DNA from: JBFGFG01 sp041627475
GTDB lineage: Bacteria > Actinomycetota > Nitriliruptoria > Nitriliruptorales > Nitriliruptoraceae
Assembly: GCA_041627475.1 (NCBI GenBank)
Contig: JBFKQZ010000028.1
Location: forward strand, 1-18,817
Direction: 5' to 3'
DNA: 18,817 bases
Part shown: in pieces, positions 1-7,165 of the stretch
Position numbering within the stretch: position 1 is the stretch's first letter
Layout: each line of letters begins with the position of its first letter
The notes under the pieces: generated by a model
Told to the model about the DNA's origin: nothing
Databases searched by the model: none
The model's input: only the letters and a program-made list of their open reading frames with translations
Program-made: the position numbers and the translations under genes

Positions 1-820
1 ACCAGTCGCGCTCGCGGCGGATCGCCACCAGGACCCGACCGTCCGGCAGGAAGCGGGGCGCGCCCGTGGCACCCCGCGTGTCGGCCGTCAGGCATCGCGG
101 CCGGCCGGGGTCGGTCAGGTCGACAACGTGCAGCCGGGGGACCGGGACGCCGTCGACGTCGCCGTCAGGATCGGCCGTCGTGACCGCCAGCCAGCGCCCG
201 TTCGGCGAGACGTCGAGGTGCCGCGCCGGGTCCGACAGCGGGTCCGGGAGCAGCCACGTGCCGGGCGTCAGGTCCTCCGGCTCGGCGTCCGGATCGGTCA
301 GGTCCACGCGCAGCACGTGCTCGGTCAGCGGGTCGGTGAACCACGTGTCCCACGCCCGGCTGAGCCGGCGCTCGGTCGCGCGCAGTCCCGGGCGCTGGTC
401 GGCCGCGTCGCGCCATGCCGCAGTGGCGGCCGGGGTCGGGTCGCTGTCGAGCAGGCGCGTCACCACGAGCAGCTGGTCCCCACCCACCCAGCGCGCGGAG
501 CCCACGATCCCCAGTGGCAGGTCGGTGACCTGCCGGGCCTCACCGCCGTCGAGCGGCAGCACGAACAGCTGGGGCCGGTCATCGACGCGTCGCACGAAGG
601 CGACGTGGCGACCGTCGGGCGCGACCACGGGGCTGCTGGCACTCGCGCCCCCCGTCAGCGGCAGGGGATCGGCGCCCGGGACCAGTCGCCACAGCTGCGT
701 CACGGCGGTGTCGCCGGTCGTCGTCACGGGCACGACGACGACCTCGCCGGTGGCGTCGGCACTGGGAGCGCCGACGCGGGGCAGGTCCCACAGGGCAGTC
801 GTGGTCAACGTGTCGGGCAC
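1..820 (-). CDS. S9-family (prolyl oligopeptidase-like) peptidase, N-terminal part, runs off the left edge
   Basis: The minus-strand frame is open from the window edge to a GTG at 820 and gives 273 residues with no stop. The protein resembles the N-terminal beta-propeller of S9 dipeptidyl aminopeptidase/acylaminoacyl peptidases. Propeller-blade motifs of the form APDGRHVAFV (about residues 67-76), SPNGRWLAV (205-213) and LPDGRVLVAI (258-267) are visible, as is the family-typical WDTWFTDPLTEHV stretch (157-169). The catalytic alpha/beta-hydrolase domain with its Ser-Asp-His triad should lie beyond the left edge, so catalysis cannot be confirmed here; whole proteins of this family run about 600-700 residues. 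I chose GTG 820 because GGAG lies 6 nt upstream of it. GTG 868 and ATG 931 are in frame but lack a ribosome-binding site, and ATG 931 would overlap the divergent DUF998 start. No signal peptide is seen, so it is probably cytoplasmic. Confidence 0.85.
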   Translation of the reverse strand, partial: MPDTLTTTALWDLPRVGAPSADATGEVVVVPVTTTGDTAVTQLWRLVPGADPLPLTGGASASSPVVAPDGRHVAFVRRVDDRPQLFVLPLDGGEARQVTDLPLGIVGSARWVGGDQLLVVTRLLDSDPTPAATAAWRDAADQRPGLRATERRLSRAWDTWFTDPLTEHVLRVDLTDPDAEPEDLTPGTWLLPDPLSDPARHLDVSPNGRWLAVTTADPDGDVDGVPVPRLHVVDLTDPGRPRCLTADTRGATGAPRFLPDGRVLVAIRRERDW

Positions 821-826
821 CGGGCG

Positions 827-830
827 CTCC
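827..830 (-). promoter_or_regulatory. Ribosome-binding site that decides the S9 peptidase start
   Basis: On the minus strand GGAG stands 6 nt before GTG 820. The two longer in-frame starts (GTG 868, ATG 931) have no comparable purine run, so this site favours the short N-terminus. Confidence 0.5.
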
Positions 831-929
831 GTCGTCGTGGGCGGGCAATCCTGCCGGGCGTCGGGCACGGACGCGAACCGAGCCGCGACGTGTGCGGCAC
901 CCTGCCGGCGCGACCAGAGGCACGACCCC

Positions 930-1616
930 ATGCGTGACGCACCCACCACCACGACCCCGCGGCAGCGGCTGCTGCTGTGGCTCACCGTGGTCGGCGTGCT
1001 GGCCTACGTGGCCACGTGGTTCGTGCTCGGGGTCGTGGCCGACGGCTACGACCCGCTCCGCCAGGCGATCAGCGAGCTGTTCGACCTCGGCGCGCCTGCG
1101 TGGCAGCGCCGGACGCTCGCCGGCGTGCTGCTGGTCACCGGCGTCACGTTGCTGCCCGTGGGGCCCGTGCTCGACCGGGTGCTGCCCGGGTCCGGCCGGC
1201 TCGGTCCGGTGCTGGCCGTGGCCGCCGGCGTCGGCACGACCGCGGTCGCGTTCTTCCCCTGCACCGACGGCTGTCCCGGGGTGGGCACGACGTTCACCGA
1301 CACCATGCACGTCGTGCTGGCCGGGGGCGGCTACGTCGGTCTCGTGCTCGCCCCGCTGGCCTTCGCCTGGCGGCTGCGGGACACCGCCTGGCGCGACCTC
1401 GCCGTCGCCGGACTGGTCCTCGGTGGGCTCGCGACCGTCGGGTTCCTCGTGCGCAACCTCGGTGTCGACACCCTGGGCGGACTGCAGCAGCGAGCCTTCA
1501 ACACCCTCGCCGACGCGTGGTACGTCCTCGTGGCGCTCGCCGTCCTGTGGCGGACTCAGCCGTCCTCGCGCAGCACACCGGAGCCTGCGAGCAGCAGCCA
1601 GCACAGGACGCCGTAG
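930..1616 (+). CDS. DUF998-family integral membrane protein
   Basis: A 228-residue protein with six predicted hydrophobic segments at about residues 12-36, 62-82, 91-109, 125-148, 156-174 and 191-207, matching the usual size and topology of DUF998 proteins. Typical family features are the early loop DPLRQAISELFDLGAP (about 41-56) and the polar FFPCTDGCPG loop (108-117) with two cysteines. Function is unknown in the family. ATG 930 is preceded by AGAGG 9 nt upstream; the open frame extends further upstream but that part is antisense to the S9 gene. The last 61 bp overlap the 3' end of the convergent MFS gene, and the C-terminal tail after residue 208 is polar, Ser/Pro-rich and encoded within that overlap. 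The gene is divergent from the S9 peptidase across about 109 bp with no clear promoter. Confidence 0.8.
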   Translation: MRDAPTTTTPRQRLLLWLTVVGVLAYVATWFVLGVVADGYDPLRQAISELFDLGAPAWQRRTLAGVLLVTGVTLLPVGPVLDRVLPGSGRLGPVLAVAAGVGTTAVAFFPCTDGCPGVGTTFTDTMHVVLAGGGYVGLVLAPLAFAWRLRDTAWRDLAVAGLVLGGLATVGFLVRNLGVDTLGGLQQRAFNTLADAWYVLVALAVLWRTQPSSRSTPEPASSSQHRTP

Positions 1617-2869
1617 CCCAGGAACCCGAGCGCGAGCGGCGTCACCGACCCGTCGAGAGTGCGGTCGAGGACACTGCCGAGCAGCGCGCCACCGGCGATC
1701 TGCAGCGCCCCGATGACCGATGACGCGGTCCCGGCGACGTGGCCGACGTGCTCCATGGCGAGCGAGTTGATGTTCGGCACCAGCAGGGCGTGCGACCCGA
1801 GCAGCACGGCCAGGACCAGCACGAACGGCCAGAAGCCGGGGACGCCGCCGGAGGTGACGGCGAGCGCGGCGAACACGACCGACGCGACGACGTAGCCGCC
1901 GGTGGCCAGACGCGTGACGCGCTTCGTCCCCATCGCCTCGACGATCCGGGCGTTGACGAGCATCGCGACACCGAGGGCAGCGGCCAGGCCACCGAAGATC
2001 AGCGGGAACTGCTCGCCGCGCCCGAAGACGTCGCTGATGATCAGCTCCGACGACGCGATCCACGAGGTGAAGACGCCGTACAGCGAGGTCATCGCGAGGG
2101 CCGGCCACATCGTCCGCGGCTCGCGCAGGACCGCCTTCGTGGCGGCCACCAGACGGTCGAACTGCAGCGGCAGCCGGTCCTCGACCGGCAGCGTCTCGGG
2201 CAGGCGGCGGGCCCAGGTCGCCACCAGGACGACCCCGAGGGCACAGGCCGCGAAGATCCAGCGCCACGGCGCGACGTCGACGAGCAGCTGCCCGAGCGCC
2301 GGGGCGAGGATCGGCACCGTGATGAACACGGCCATCACGAACGACATCGCCCGCGACATCCGGTCGCCGACCCACGTGTCGCGGATCACCGCGAGCGTGA
2401 CCACCCGGCTGCCGGCGGCGCCGAGCCCCCACAGCGCACGGGCGGCGTACAGCGCGGCCAGTGACGGTGCGACGAACGAGGCCACGGCCCCGAGGAAGTA
2501 GATCGCGTAGCCGAGGTAGAGCGTCCGGCGCCGGCCGAGCGCGTCGGACAGGACGCCGTACACCAGCTGTCCGCCGGCGAGGCCGAGGAAGTAGGCCGTG
2601 ACGAGCCCGGCCGTCGCGTTGTCGTCGGCAGCGAGCCCGAACTCGGCCCGGATGGCCCCGAAGGCCGGCAGCAGCAGGTCGATCCCGAGCGCGGTCAGCG
2701 CCATCGAGAACGCCAGCAGCGAGATCAGCTGCGGCGCACCCAGCCGGTCGAGCGCGACGGGCAGTCGGGCACGCGTCGACGTGCTCGGCGCGTCGGCGAC
2801 CGACGGCGAGGAGGAGGGGTCAGGAGGGGGCAAGGAGGTGACCGTGGGAGGTGGGAGGGAGCACTTCAC
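1556..2869 (-). CDS. MFS drug-resistance transporter, Bcr/CflA type
   Basis: A 437-residue protein with about 12 hydrophobic segments, the expected size for the 12-TM DHA1 group. TM1 carries ALGIDLLLPAF (about 60-70), typical of Bcr/CflA proteins. It is followed by MFS motif A in the TM2-TM3 loop, GQLVYGVLSDALGRRR (100-115), and a TM5 motif-C-like region rich in Gly/Pro (VPILAPALGQLL). Members export drugs or small metabolites by proton antiport; the substrate cannot be read from sequence. The first 40 residues are unusual: Pro/Ser/Thr-rich and non-membranous. GTG 2869 has no ribosome-binding site, and a TAnnnT hexamer overlaps it, so the true start is uncertain (a TTG 12 codons in is possible, or translation is leaderless). 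It is convergent with DUF998 and divergent from the amidase. Confidence 0.9.
   Translation of the reverse strand: MKCSLPPPTVTSLPPPDPSSSPSVADAPSTSTRARLPVALDRLGAPQLISLLAFSMALTALGIDLLLPAFGAIRAEFGLAADDNATAGLVTAYFLGLAGGQLVYGVLSDALGRRRTLYLGYAIYFLGAVASFVAPSLAALYAARALWGLGAAGSRVVTLAVIRDTWVGDRMSRAMSFVMAVFITVPILAPALGQLLVDVAPWRWIFAACALGVVLVATWARRLPETLPVEDRLPLQFDRLVAATKAVLREPRTMWPALAMTSLYGVFTSWIASSELIISDVFGRGEQFPLIFGGLAAALGVAMLVNARIVEAMGTKRVTRLATGGYVVASVVFAALAVTSGGVPGFWPFVLVLAVLLGSHALLVPNINSLAMEHVGHVAGTASSVIGALQIAGGALLGSVLDRTLDGSVTPLALGFLGYGVLCWLLLAGSGVLREDG
2816..2859 (+). other. G-tract cluster at the 5' end of the MFS gene
   Basis: The plus strand (template strand for the MFS gene) has G-runs at 2816-2819, 2826-2830, 2846-2848, 2853-2855 and 2857-2859, with GG between some of them. 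It encodes the Pro/Ser-rich MFS N-terminus on the other strand. The runs could allow a G-quadruplex, but one loop is about 15 nt long, so this is only a possibility. Confidence 0.3.
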
Positions 2870-2893
2870 CGTACGTCGGCACGGCTGTACGGT
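2868..2893. promoter_or_regulatory. Divergent dyad with TACGGT -10-like box on each strand (MFS / amidase)
   Basis: CCGTAC at 2869-2874 and GTACGG at 2887-2892 form an inverted repeat with a 12-bp spacer. Each arm belongs to a TACGGT hexamer (plus strand 2888-2893, minus strand 2873-2868) that fits the actinobacterial TAnnnT -10 pattern. The plus box ends 37 nt before the amidase start. The minus box overlaps the chosen MFS GTG. It may be an operator, a pair of promoters, or both; no clear -35 is seen. Confidence 0.35.
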
Positions 2894-2930
2894 CCGTCAT
2901 CGGTCCGGTCCGCGCACGTCAGGAGCCGCC

Positions 2931-4307
2931 ATGGACGCCAGCAGCCTCGTGGGTGGCACCGCCGCCGAGATCGCCGCAGCGGTGCGCGACGGCCAGGTCA
3001 CGGCCCTCGACGTGGCCGAGGCCCACCTCGCCCGGATCGACGACCGCAACCCGCAGGTGGGCGCCTTCACGCGCGTGCTGCACGACCGGGCGCGGGAGGA
3101 CGCCGCTGCCGTCGATGCGCGTGAGGACCGTGACGAGCTGCCGCTGGCCGGGGTCCCGATCGCGATCAAGGACAACACCGCCGTCAGCGGGCAGCGCATC
3201 GGCAACGGCTCGCGCGCGCTGCCGACGACGCCGGCGCGGTTCGACGACGAGCTGGTCGTGCGGCTCGTCGACGCCGGTGCGGTCGTCGTGGGGCTGACGC
3301 GGTGCCCCGAGCTCTGCGTGTTCGGCAACTCCGACGACGTCGACGGCGCGGCCCGCAACCCCTGGGACCCGTCCCGGATCACGGGCGGGTCCTCCGGCGG
3401 GTCGGCCGCGGCCGTCGCCGCGGGCCTCGTGCCCGTCGCCCACGCCAACGACGGCATGGGGTCGGTCCGGATCCCGGCGGCCGCGACCGGCCTGGTCGGG
3501 ATCAAGCCCGGGCGGGGCCTGCTGCCGGTCGGCGGCGACCTCGACGGGCAGCACTGGTACGGGATGACCCAGCACGGCCCGCTCGCGACCACGGTCGAGG
3601 ACACCGCGCTGCTGCTGGACGCCATGGGCAAGGTCGACCGCTTCGCCGCCGCGGGCGAGCCCGGCCGTCGGCTCCGCGTCGCCGTCTCGATCGCTCCGCC
3701 GGCGCCCGGCGTCCGCATCGGTCGCGAGCAGCGGGACGCCGTGGTCCGTGTGGCCAGGGCGCTCCAGTCCGCCGGTCACGACGTCCGCCGGGCCGACCCG
3801 CCGTACGACATGCGTGCCGTCGTCGATGCCGTCCTGCGCTGGACCGCCGGCACCGCCCAGGAGGTCGACGAGCAGGGCGCCGACATCGCCGCCCTGCAGC
3901 CACGCACGCGGACGCACGCGGCCATCGGTCGGGCCCTGTCCCGGGTGCGGCCGGTGCAGGAGCAGCAGGCCGACCGGTGGAAGGCGAAGGTCGACGGTTG
4001 GTTCGGCGACCACGACCTGCTGATCACCCCGGCGCTCGCCGGGCCGCCGCCGCGCGGGCACGGGTGGTGGGAGCGCAGCTGGACCGCGAACTTCCTCCAG
4101 GGGTTGTTCTGGGCACCGCTCGCCGCGCCGTGGAACCTGGCCGAGCTGCCAGCAGCCGCCGTGCCGGCCGGGTTGGACCAGCAGCGCCTGCCGCTGTCGG
4201 TCCAGGTCGTCGCGCCGCGCGGGGCGGAGGACGACCTCGTCGCCGCGCTGCGCGTCGTCGAGCGACTGGCGCCGTGGCAGCGCCGGCCGGACCACGTGGC
4301 GGTCTAG
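2931..4307 (+). CDS. Amidase-signature-family enzyme
   Basis: A 458-residue serine amidase. The Ser-cisSer-Lys triad can be placed: Lys80 in PIAIKDN, cis-Ser154 in GGSSGGSAAAVAAG (152-165) and nucleophile Ser178 in NDGMGSVRIPA (173-183), with the usual 24-residue gap between the two serines. The GIKPGRG motif (190-196) follows. Members hydrolyse carboxamides to acid plus ammonia; the substrate is not predictable here. GatA is unlikely because no gatC or gatB is nearby and the C-terminal half matches stand-alone amidases better. A Met replaces the usual Gly or Thr-Gly in the nucleophile loop (GMGS), while the catalytic Ser is kept. ATG 2931 has AGGAG 5 nt upstream. The stop shares CTAG with the convergent SDR gene. 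No signal peptide is seen, so it is probably cytoplasmic. Confidence 0.92.
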   Translation: MDASSLVGGTAAEIAAAVRDGQVTALDVAEAHLARIDDRNPQVGAFTRVLHDRAREDAAAVDAREDRDELPLAGVPIAIKDNTAVSGQRIGNGSRALPTTPARFDDELVVRLVDAGAVVVGLTRCPELCVFGNSDDVDGAARNPWDPSRITGGSSGGSAAAVAAGLVPVAHANDGMGSVRIPAAATGLVGIKPGRGLLPVGGDLDGQHWYGMTQHGPLATTVEDTALLLDAMGKVDRFAAAGEPGRRLRVAVSIAPPAPGVRIGREQRDAVVRVARALQSAGHDVRRADPPYDMRAVVDAVLRWTAGTAQEVDEQGADIAALQPRTRTHAAIGRALSRVRPVQEQQADRWKAKVDGWFGDHDLLITPALAGPPPRGHGWWERSWTANFLQGLFWAPLAAPWNLAELPAAAVPAGLDQQRLPLSVQVVAPRGAEDDLVAALRVVERLAPWQRRPDHVAV

Positions 4308-5242
4308 TCGACCAGCGCCTCGTAGCGCTCGCCGGTCAGCTCCTGCGACGCCTCCCAGAGCCCGACCGCCGTGGCGGTGTCGCGGGCCTTCGGGTTGATC
4401 CGTGCCCGGGTGACACCGCGGCCGCGCATCTCGCCGAGCCCGGAGGGACCGAGGTAGGTGCCGCCGGTCACGCCCGGCGCGGCCGCGGCGGCGACCTGCG
4501 GGCGGGCCCCTGCGGCCGCCGACTGGGCGACGAGGTCACCGACGCGCATCGCGACCTTCACGACGGTGCCGCGCAGGCCCTCCTGCTGGTCCGGACCGGT
4601 GCGCTGGAGGTTCGTGGCGCTGTAGCCCGGGTGCGCGGCCACCGAGATCGTCTCGGTGTCCACCATCTCGAGCCGCCGCTGCAGCTCGAGCGCGAAGGAC
4701 AGGTTGGCCAGCTTCGACTGGGCGTACGCGGTCTCGGGGGAGTAGCGCCGTCGCTCGAACATGAGGTCGTCCAGCACGATCTCGCCGCTGTGGTGCACCC
4801 CCGACGACACGGTCACGACCCGGGAGGCGGGCGTCGCCAGCACGAGCGGCAGCAGCTGGCCGATCAGCGCGAAGTGGCCGAGGTGGTTCGTGCCGAGCTG
4901 GAGCTCGAAGCCGTCGACCGTCGTCTGCTGCGGGGTCATCATCACGCCGGCGTTGGCGAGCAGCACGTCGAGCCGGTCGTAGCGGGCGGCGAACGCGTCG
5001 GCTGCGTTGCGGACCGACGCGAGGTCCGCGAGGTCGAGCAGCAGCGCCTCGAGCCGGGCACCCGGGACCGTCCGCTGGACGTCCTGCACCGCCGCGTCCG
5101 CCTTGGCCTGCGACCGTGCCGTGAGCACGACCTGCGCCCCCGCCGCGGCGAGCGAGCGGACCGACTCCAGACCCAGGCCGGAGTTGCCGCCGGTGACGAG
5201 CACGACGTGGTCGGTGAGGTCGGGCAGGGGCATCGAGGACAC
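4304..5242 (-). CDS. Short-chain dehydrogenase/reductase (retinol dehydrogenase/WWOX-like)
   Basis: A 312-residue classical SDR. It shows the nucleotide-binding TGGNSGLG (about 17-24), the NAG motif (97-99), active-site serine in VSSGVHHSG (145-153), and YAQSK (Tyr173, Lys177). The Arg43 in TARS after beta-2 suggests NADP(H) preference. The long C-terminal part and the TNHLGHF segment (118-124) match the RDH/WWOX/protochlorophyllide-reductase-like branch; such genes are often named simply oxidoreductase. GTG 5242 has GGAG 8 nt upstream; ATG 5233 is in frame but lies 17 nt from that site. It is the last gene of a minus-strand unit, 34 nt after the alcohol dehydrogenase stop, and its stop TAG overlaps the amidase stop in a shared CTAG. 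The substrate is unknown. Confidence 0.9.
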   Translation of the reverse strand: MSSMPLPDLTDHVVLVTGGNSGLGLESVRSLAAAGAQVVLTARSQAKADAAVQDVQRTVPGARLEALLLDLADLASVRNAADAFAARYDRLDVLLANAGVMMTPQQTTVDGFELQLGTNHLGHFALIGQLLPLVLATPASRVVTVSSGVHHSGEIVLDDLMFERRRYSPETAYAQSKLANLSFALELQRRLEMVDTETISVAAHPGYSATNLQRTGPDQQEGLRGTVVKVAMRVGDLVAQSAAAGARPQVAAAAAPGVTGGTYLGPSGLGEMRGRGVTRARINPKARDTATAVGLWEASQELTGERYEALVD

Positions 5243-5276
5243 GGGCTGCGCTCCGTCGTGGGTGCGACCGTGGAGT

Positions 5277-6353
5277 CTACGACCGGTGTCGGGACGGTCG
5301 GGGGTCGAAGGTCAGCTTGCCGACGCCGTCGTCGGGTGCCGCGGCCCGGGCGTAGGCCGCGGGGCCGTCCTCGAGGGGGAGGGGTGGCCCCGTGACCACG
5401 TGGTCGGTGGGGACGCGCAGCCGGCCGTCGGCCACGGCGTCCAGCACGGCCGGCAGCAGCGAGCGCACCGGGGCACGACCGAAACGCACCGTGAGGTTGC
5501 GGTCGTAGGCGACCGTCGGGTCCAGCCCGAGGGCCGTCGTGGTCGGGACGGCGACCACCTGGACCGTGCCGCCCGGTCGCACCAGGTCGACCGCCGACGC
5601 GAACGACGACGGCGTGCCCGCCGCGTCCACGACCGCGGCGACACCGCGGCCGTCGGTCGTTGCGGCCACGACGTCCGCGAGCTCCTCGGGGGCACACGCC
5701 CGCGCCCCGAGCCGCGCCGCCCGGTCGCGTCGACCGGGGACGGGGTCGCTGGCCAGGACCGGCCGGGCACCGTGGGCGTGCAGGGCGACGACGGTGCAGC
5801 AGCCGACCGTCCCGCAGCCCAGCACGACGACCGGGTCGTCGGCCCGGACGTCGGCGCGCACCGCCGCGTACCACCCGGTGGGGAGGTTGTCGGCGAGCAG
5901 CACTGCGGTCGCGTCGTCGACGCGCTCGTCGACGACCACGAGGGTCCCGTCGGCGTCGGGGACGCGGACGTACTCCGCCTGGGCCCCGTGCAGCACCTGG
6001 GTCCCGTCGGGCGCCCCCCAGCCCACCAACTGGGCCTGCACGCAGCGCGCCGACAGGCCCCGCCGGCACGCGTCGCACGTCCCGCACGAGGTGGAGAACG
6101 GCACCACCACGCGGTCACCGACGGCGACCGTGGCCACGCCCGTGCCGGTGGCCACCACCTCGCCGACCGCCTCGTGCCCGGGGACGACGCCCGGCAGGAA
6201 CGGCTCCCGTCCGGCCCAGGGGTGCAGGTCCGACCCGCAGAGTCCCGCGCGGTGCACGGCGACGACGGCGTCGGTCGGCAGCTCGACGACGGGGTCCGGC
6301 AGGTCGTCGTGGACCTCGACGCGGCCGACGTCCGCCAGCACCAGCCCGCGCAT
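5277..6353 (-). CDS. Zinc-dependent medium-chain alcohol dehydrogenase
   Basis: A 358-residue MDR oxidoreductase using NAD(P)H. Catalytic zinc ligands are Cys39 in AGLCGSD and His60-Glu61 in PGHEAVGEV, with Asp155 in ADNLPTG a likely further ligand. The structural-zinc lobe is complete: Cys90, Cys93, Cys96 and Cys104 in CGTCDACRRGLSARC. The Rossmann motif VLGCGTVG spans about residues 177-184. This fits a tetrameric zinc alcohol or polyol dehydrogenase; the substrate cannot be stated. ATG 6353 overlaps the acyltransferase stop as TGATG, pointing to translational coupling, and the SDR starts 34 nt after its stop. The pairing of an MDR with an SDR in one unit suggests sequential redox steps on one alcohol/carbonyl substrate, but that is inference. 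Confidence 0.93.
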   Translation of the reverse strand: MRGLVLADVGRVEVHDDLPDPVVELPTDAVVAVHRAGLCGSDLHPWAGREPFLPGVVPGHEAVGEVVATGTGVATVAVGDRVVVPFSTSCGTCDACRRGLSARCVQAQLVGWGAPDGTQVLHGAQAEYVRVPDADGTLVVVDERVDDATAVLLADNLPTGWYAAVRADVRADDPVVVLGCGTVGCCTVVALHAHGARPVLASDPVPGRRDRAARLGARACAPEELADVVAATTDGRGVAAVVDAAGTPSSFASAVDLVRPGGTVQVVAVPTTTALGLDPTVAYDRNLTVRFGRAPVRSLLPAVLDAVADGRLRVPTDHVVTGPPLPLEDGPAAYARAAAPDDGVGKLTFDPRPSRHRS

Positions 6354-7135
6354 CAGCCGCCGGCCCCGTCCTGACCCTGCCGACGACGGCGGCGCGCGGC
6401 AGCCTCCTCCGCGGCCTGCGCGGCGGCCTCCTCCGGTGTCGGCGCGGTGCCGCCGAGGTGCGCCGGCTGCCACCACTCGTCCCCGGGCTCGGGGGTGACC
6501 GGGTACCGCCGCTGGGCCCGGTCCACCAGCTCCCCGATGCTGGCCATGAGCCGTGCCGTGGCGGCCTCGGCGTCCTCGTCGGGATCGACCTGCAGCGGTG
6601 TGCCGAAGTCCACCGTCAGCGGGACACCGCTGGACAGGTCCCGCGGTCGTCCCTTGGTCCAGATCCGCTGGGACCCCCAGATGGCGCCGGGGACGATGGG
6701 CACCCCGGCGCGCTGTGCCATGCGCACCGTCCCGGTCTTGCCGGGCAGCGGGACGAACGACCGACTGATCGTGGCCTCGGGGAACATGCCGACGAGCTCG
6801 CCCTGCTCGAGGTGCTCGACCGCCATCCGCATCGTGCGCTCGACGTCGCCGCCGCGGTCGACCGGGATGTGCTTCATCCCGCGCATCAGTGGTCCGGAGA
6901 CGGGGTGGTCGAAGACCTCCTGCTTGGCGGCGTAGCGCACGAGCCGGTTGCGACGGGTGACCCGCCGGACCGCGTAGCCGGACACGGTGAAGTCGAGGTA
7001 GCCGATGTGGTTGGTCGCGATGATGGCCGGGCCCTGCTCCGGGACGTGCTCGCCGCCCGACACCGTCAGGTCCCAGCGCTTGAGCCGGTAGGCGTTCACC
7101 ACCAGCTGCACGACTGGTCGGTACACCGGATCCAC
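6353..7135 (-). CDS. 1-acyl-sn-glycerol-3-phosphate acyltransferase-like (PlsC family)
   Basis: A 260-residue lysophospholipid-type acyltransferase. Block I is NHIGYLD (His43 and Asp48, the HX4D catalytic pair), block II lies around KQEVFDHP and GMKHIPVDRGG (71-96), block III is FPEAT (118-122) and block IV includes VPIVPGAIWG. Block III normally reads FPEG, so Ala121 is a small deviation. These enzymes move acyl chains from acyl-CoA or acyl-ACP to glycerophospholipid or related acceptors at the inner membrane face. The tail after about residue 220 is an Ala/Glu/Arg-rich extension of unknown role. The start is GTG 7135 with GAGGGG 5 nt upstream; ATG 7140 is out of frame. It follows the DUF421 gene by 30 nt and is coupled to the alcohol dehydrogenase by TGATG. 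Confidence 0.92.
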   Translation of the reverse strand: MDPVYRPVVQLVVNAYRLKRWDLTVSGGEHVPEQGPAIIATNHIGYLDFTVSGYAVRRVTRRNRLVRYAAKQEVFDHPVSGPLMRGMKHIPVDRGGDVERTMRMAVEHLEQGELVGMFPEATISRSFVPLPGKTGTVRMAQRAGVPIVPGAIWGSQRIWTKGRPRDLSSGVPLTVDFGTPLQVDPDEDAEAATARLMASIGELVDRAQRRYPVTPEPGDEWWQPAHLGGTAPTPEEAAAQAAEEAAARRRRRQGQDGAGG

Positions 7136-7165
7136 GACATCCCCTCGCTCTCCCGTGCAGGGAGC

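Noticed and set aside
821..931. Longer S9 peptidase starts at GTG 868 and ATG 931
   Set aside because: No ribosome-binding site; ATG 931 would overlap the divergent DUF998 ATG 930.
579..2432. 617-codon open frame on minus across S9, DUF998 and MFS genes
   Set aside because: Out of frame with the recognisable MFS and S9 proteins; its translation is Arg/Gly/Pro-rich with no domain. It is a shadow typical of GC-rich DNA.
2598..2930. In-frame upstream extension of the amidase by 111 codons
   Set aside because: Lies antisense to the MFS 5' end; ATG 2931 has AGGAG at good spacing.
3302..5395. 697-codon open frame on plus across the amidase 3' half and the SDR antisense strand
   Set aside because: Arg/Ala/Gly-rich with no motif, and conflicts with well-supported genes on both sides.
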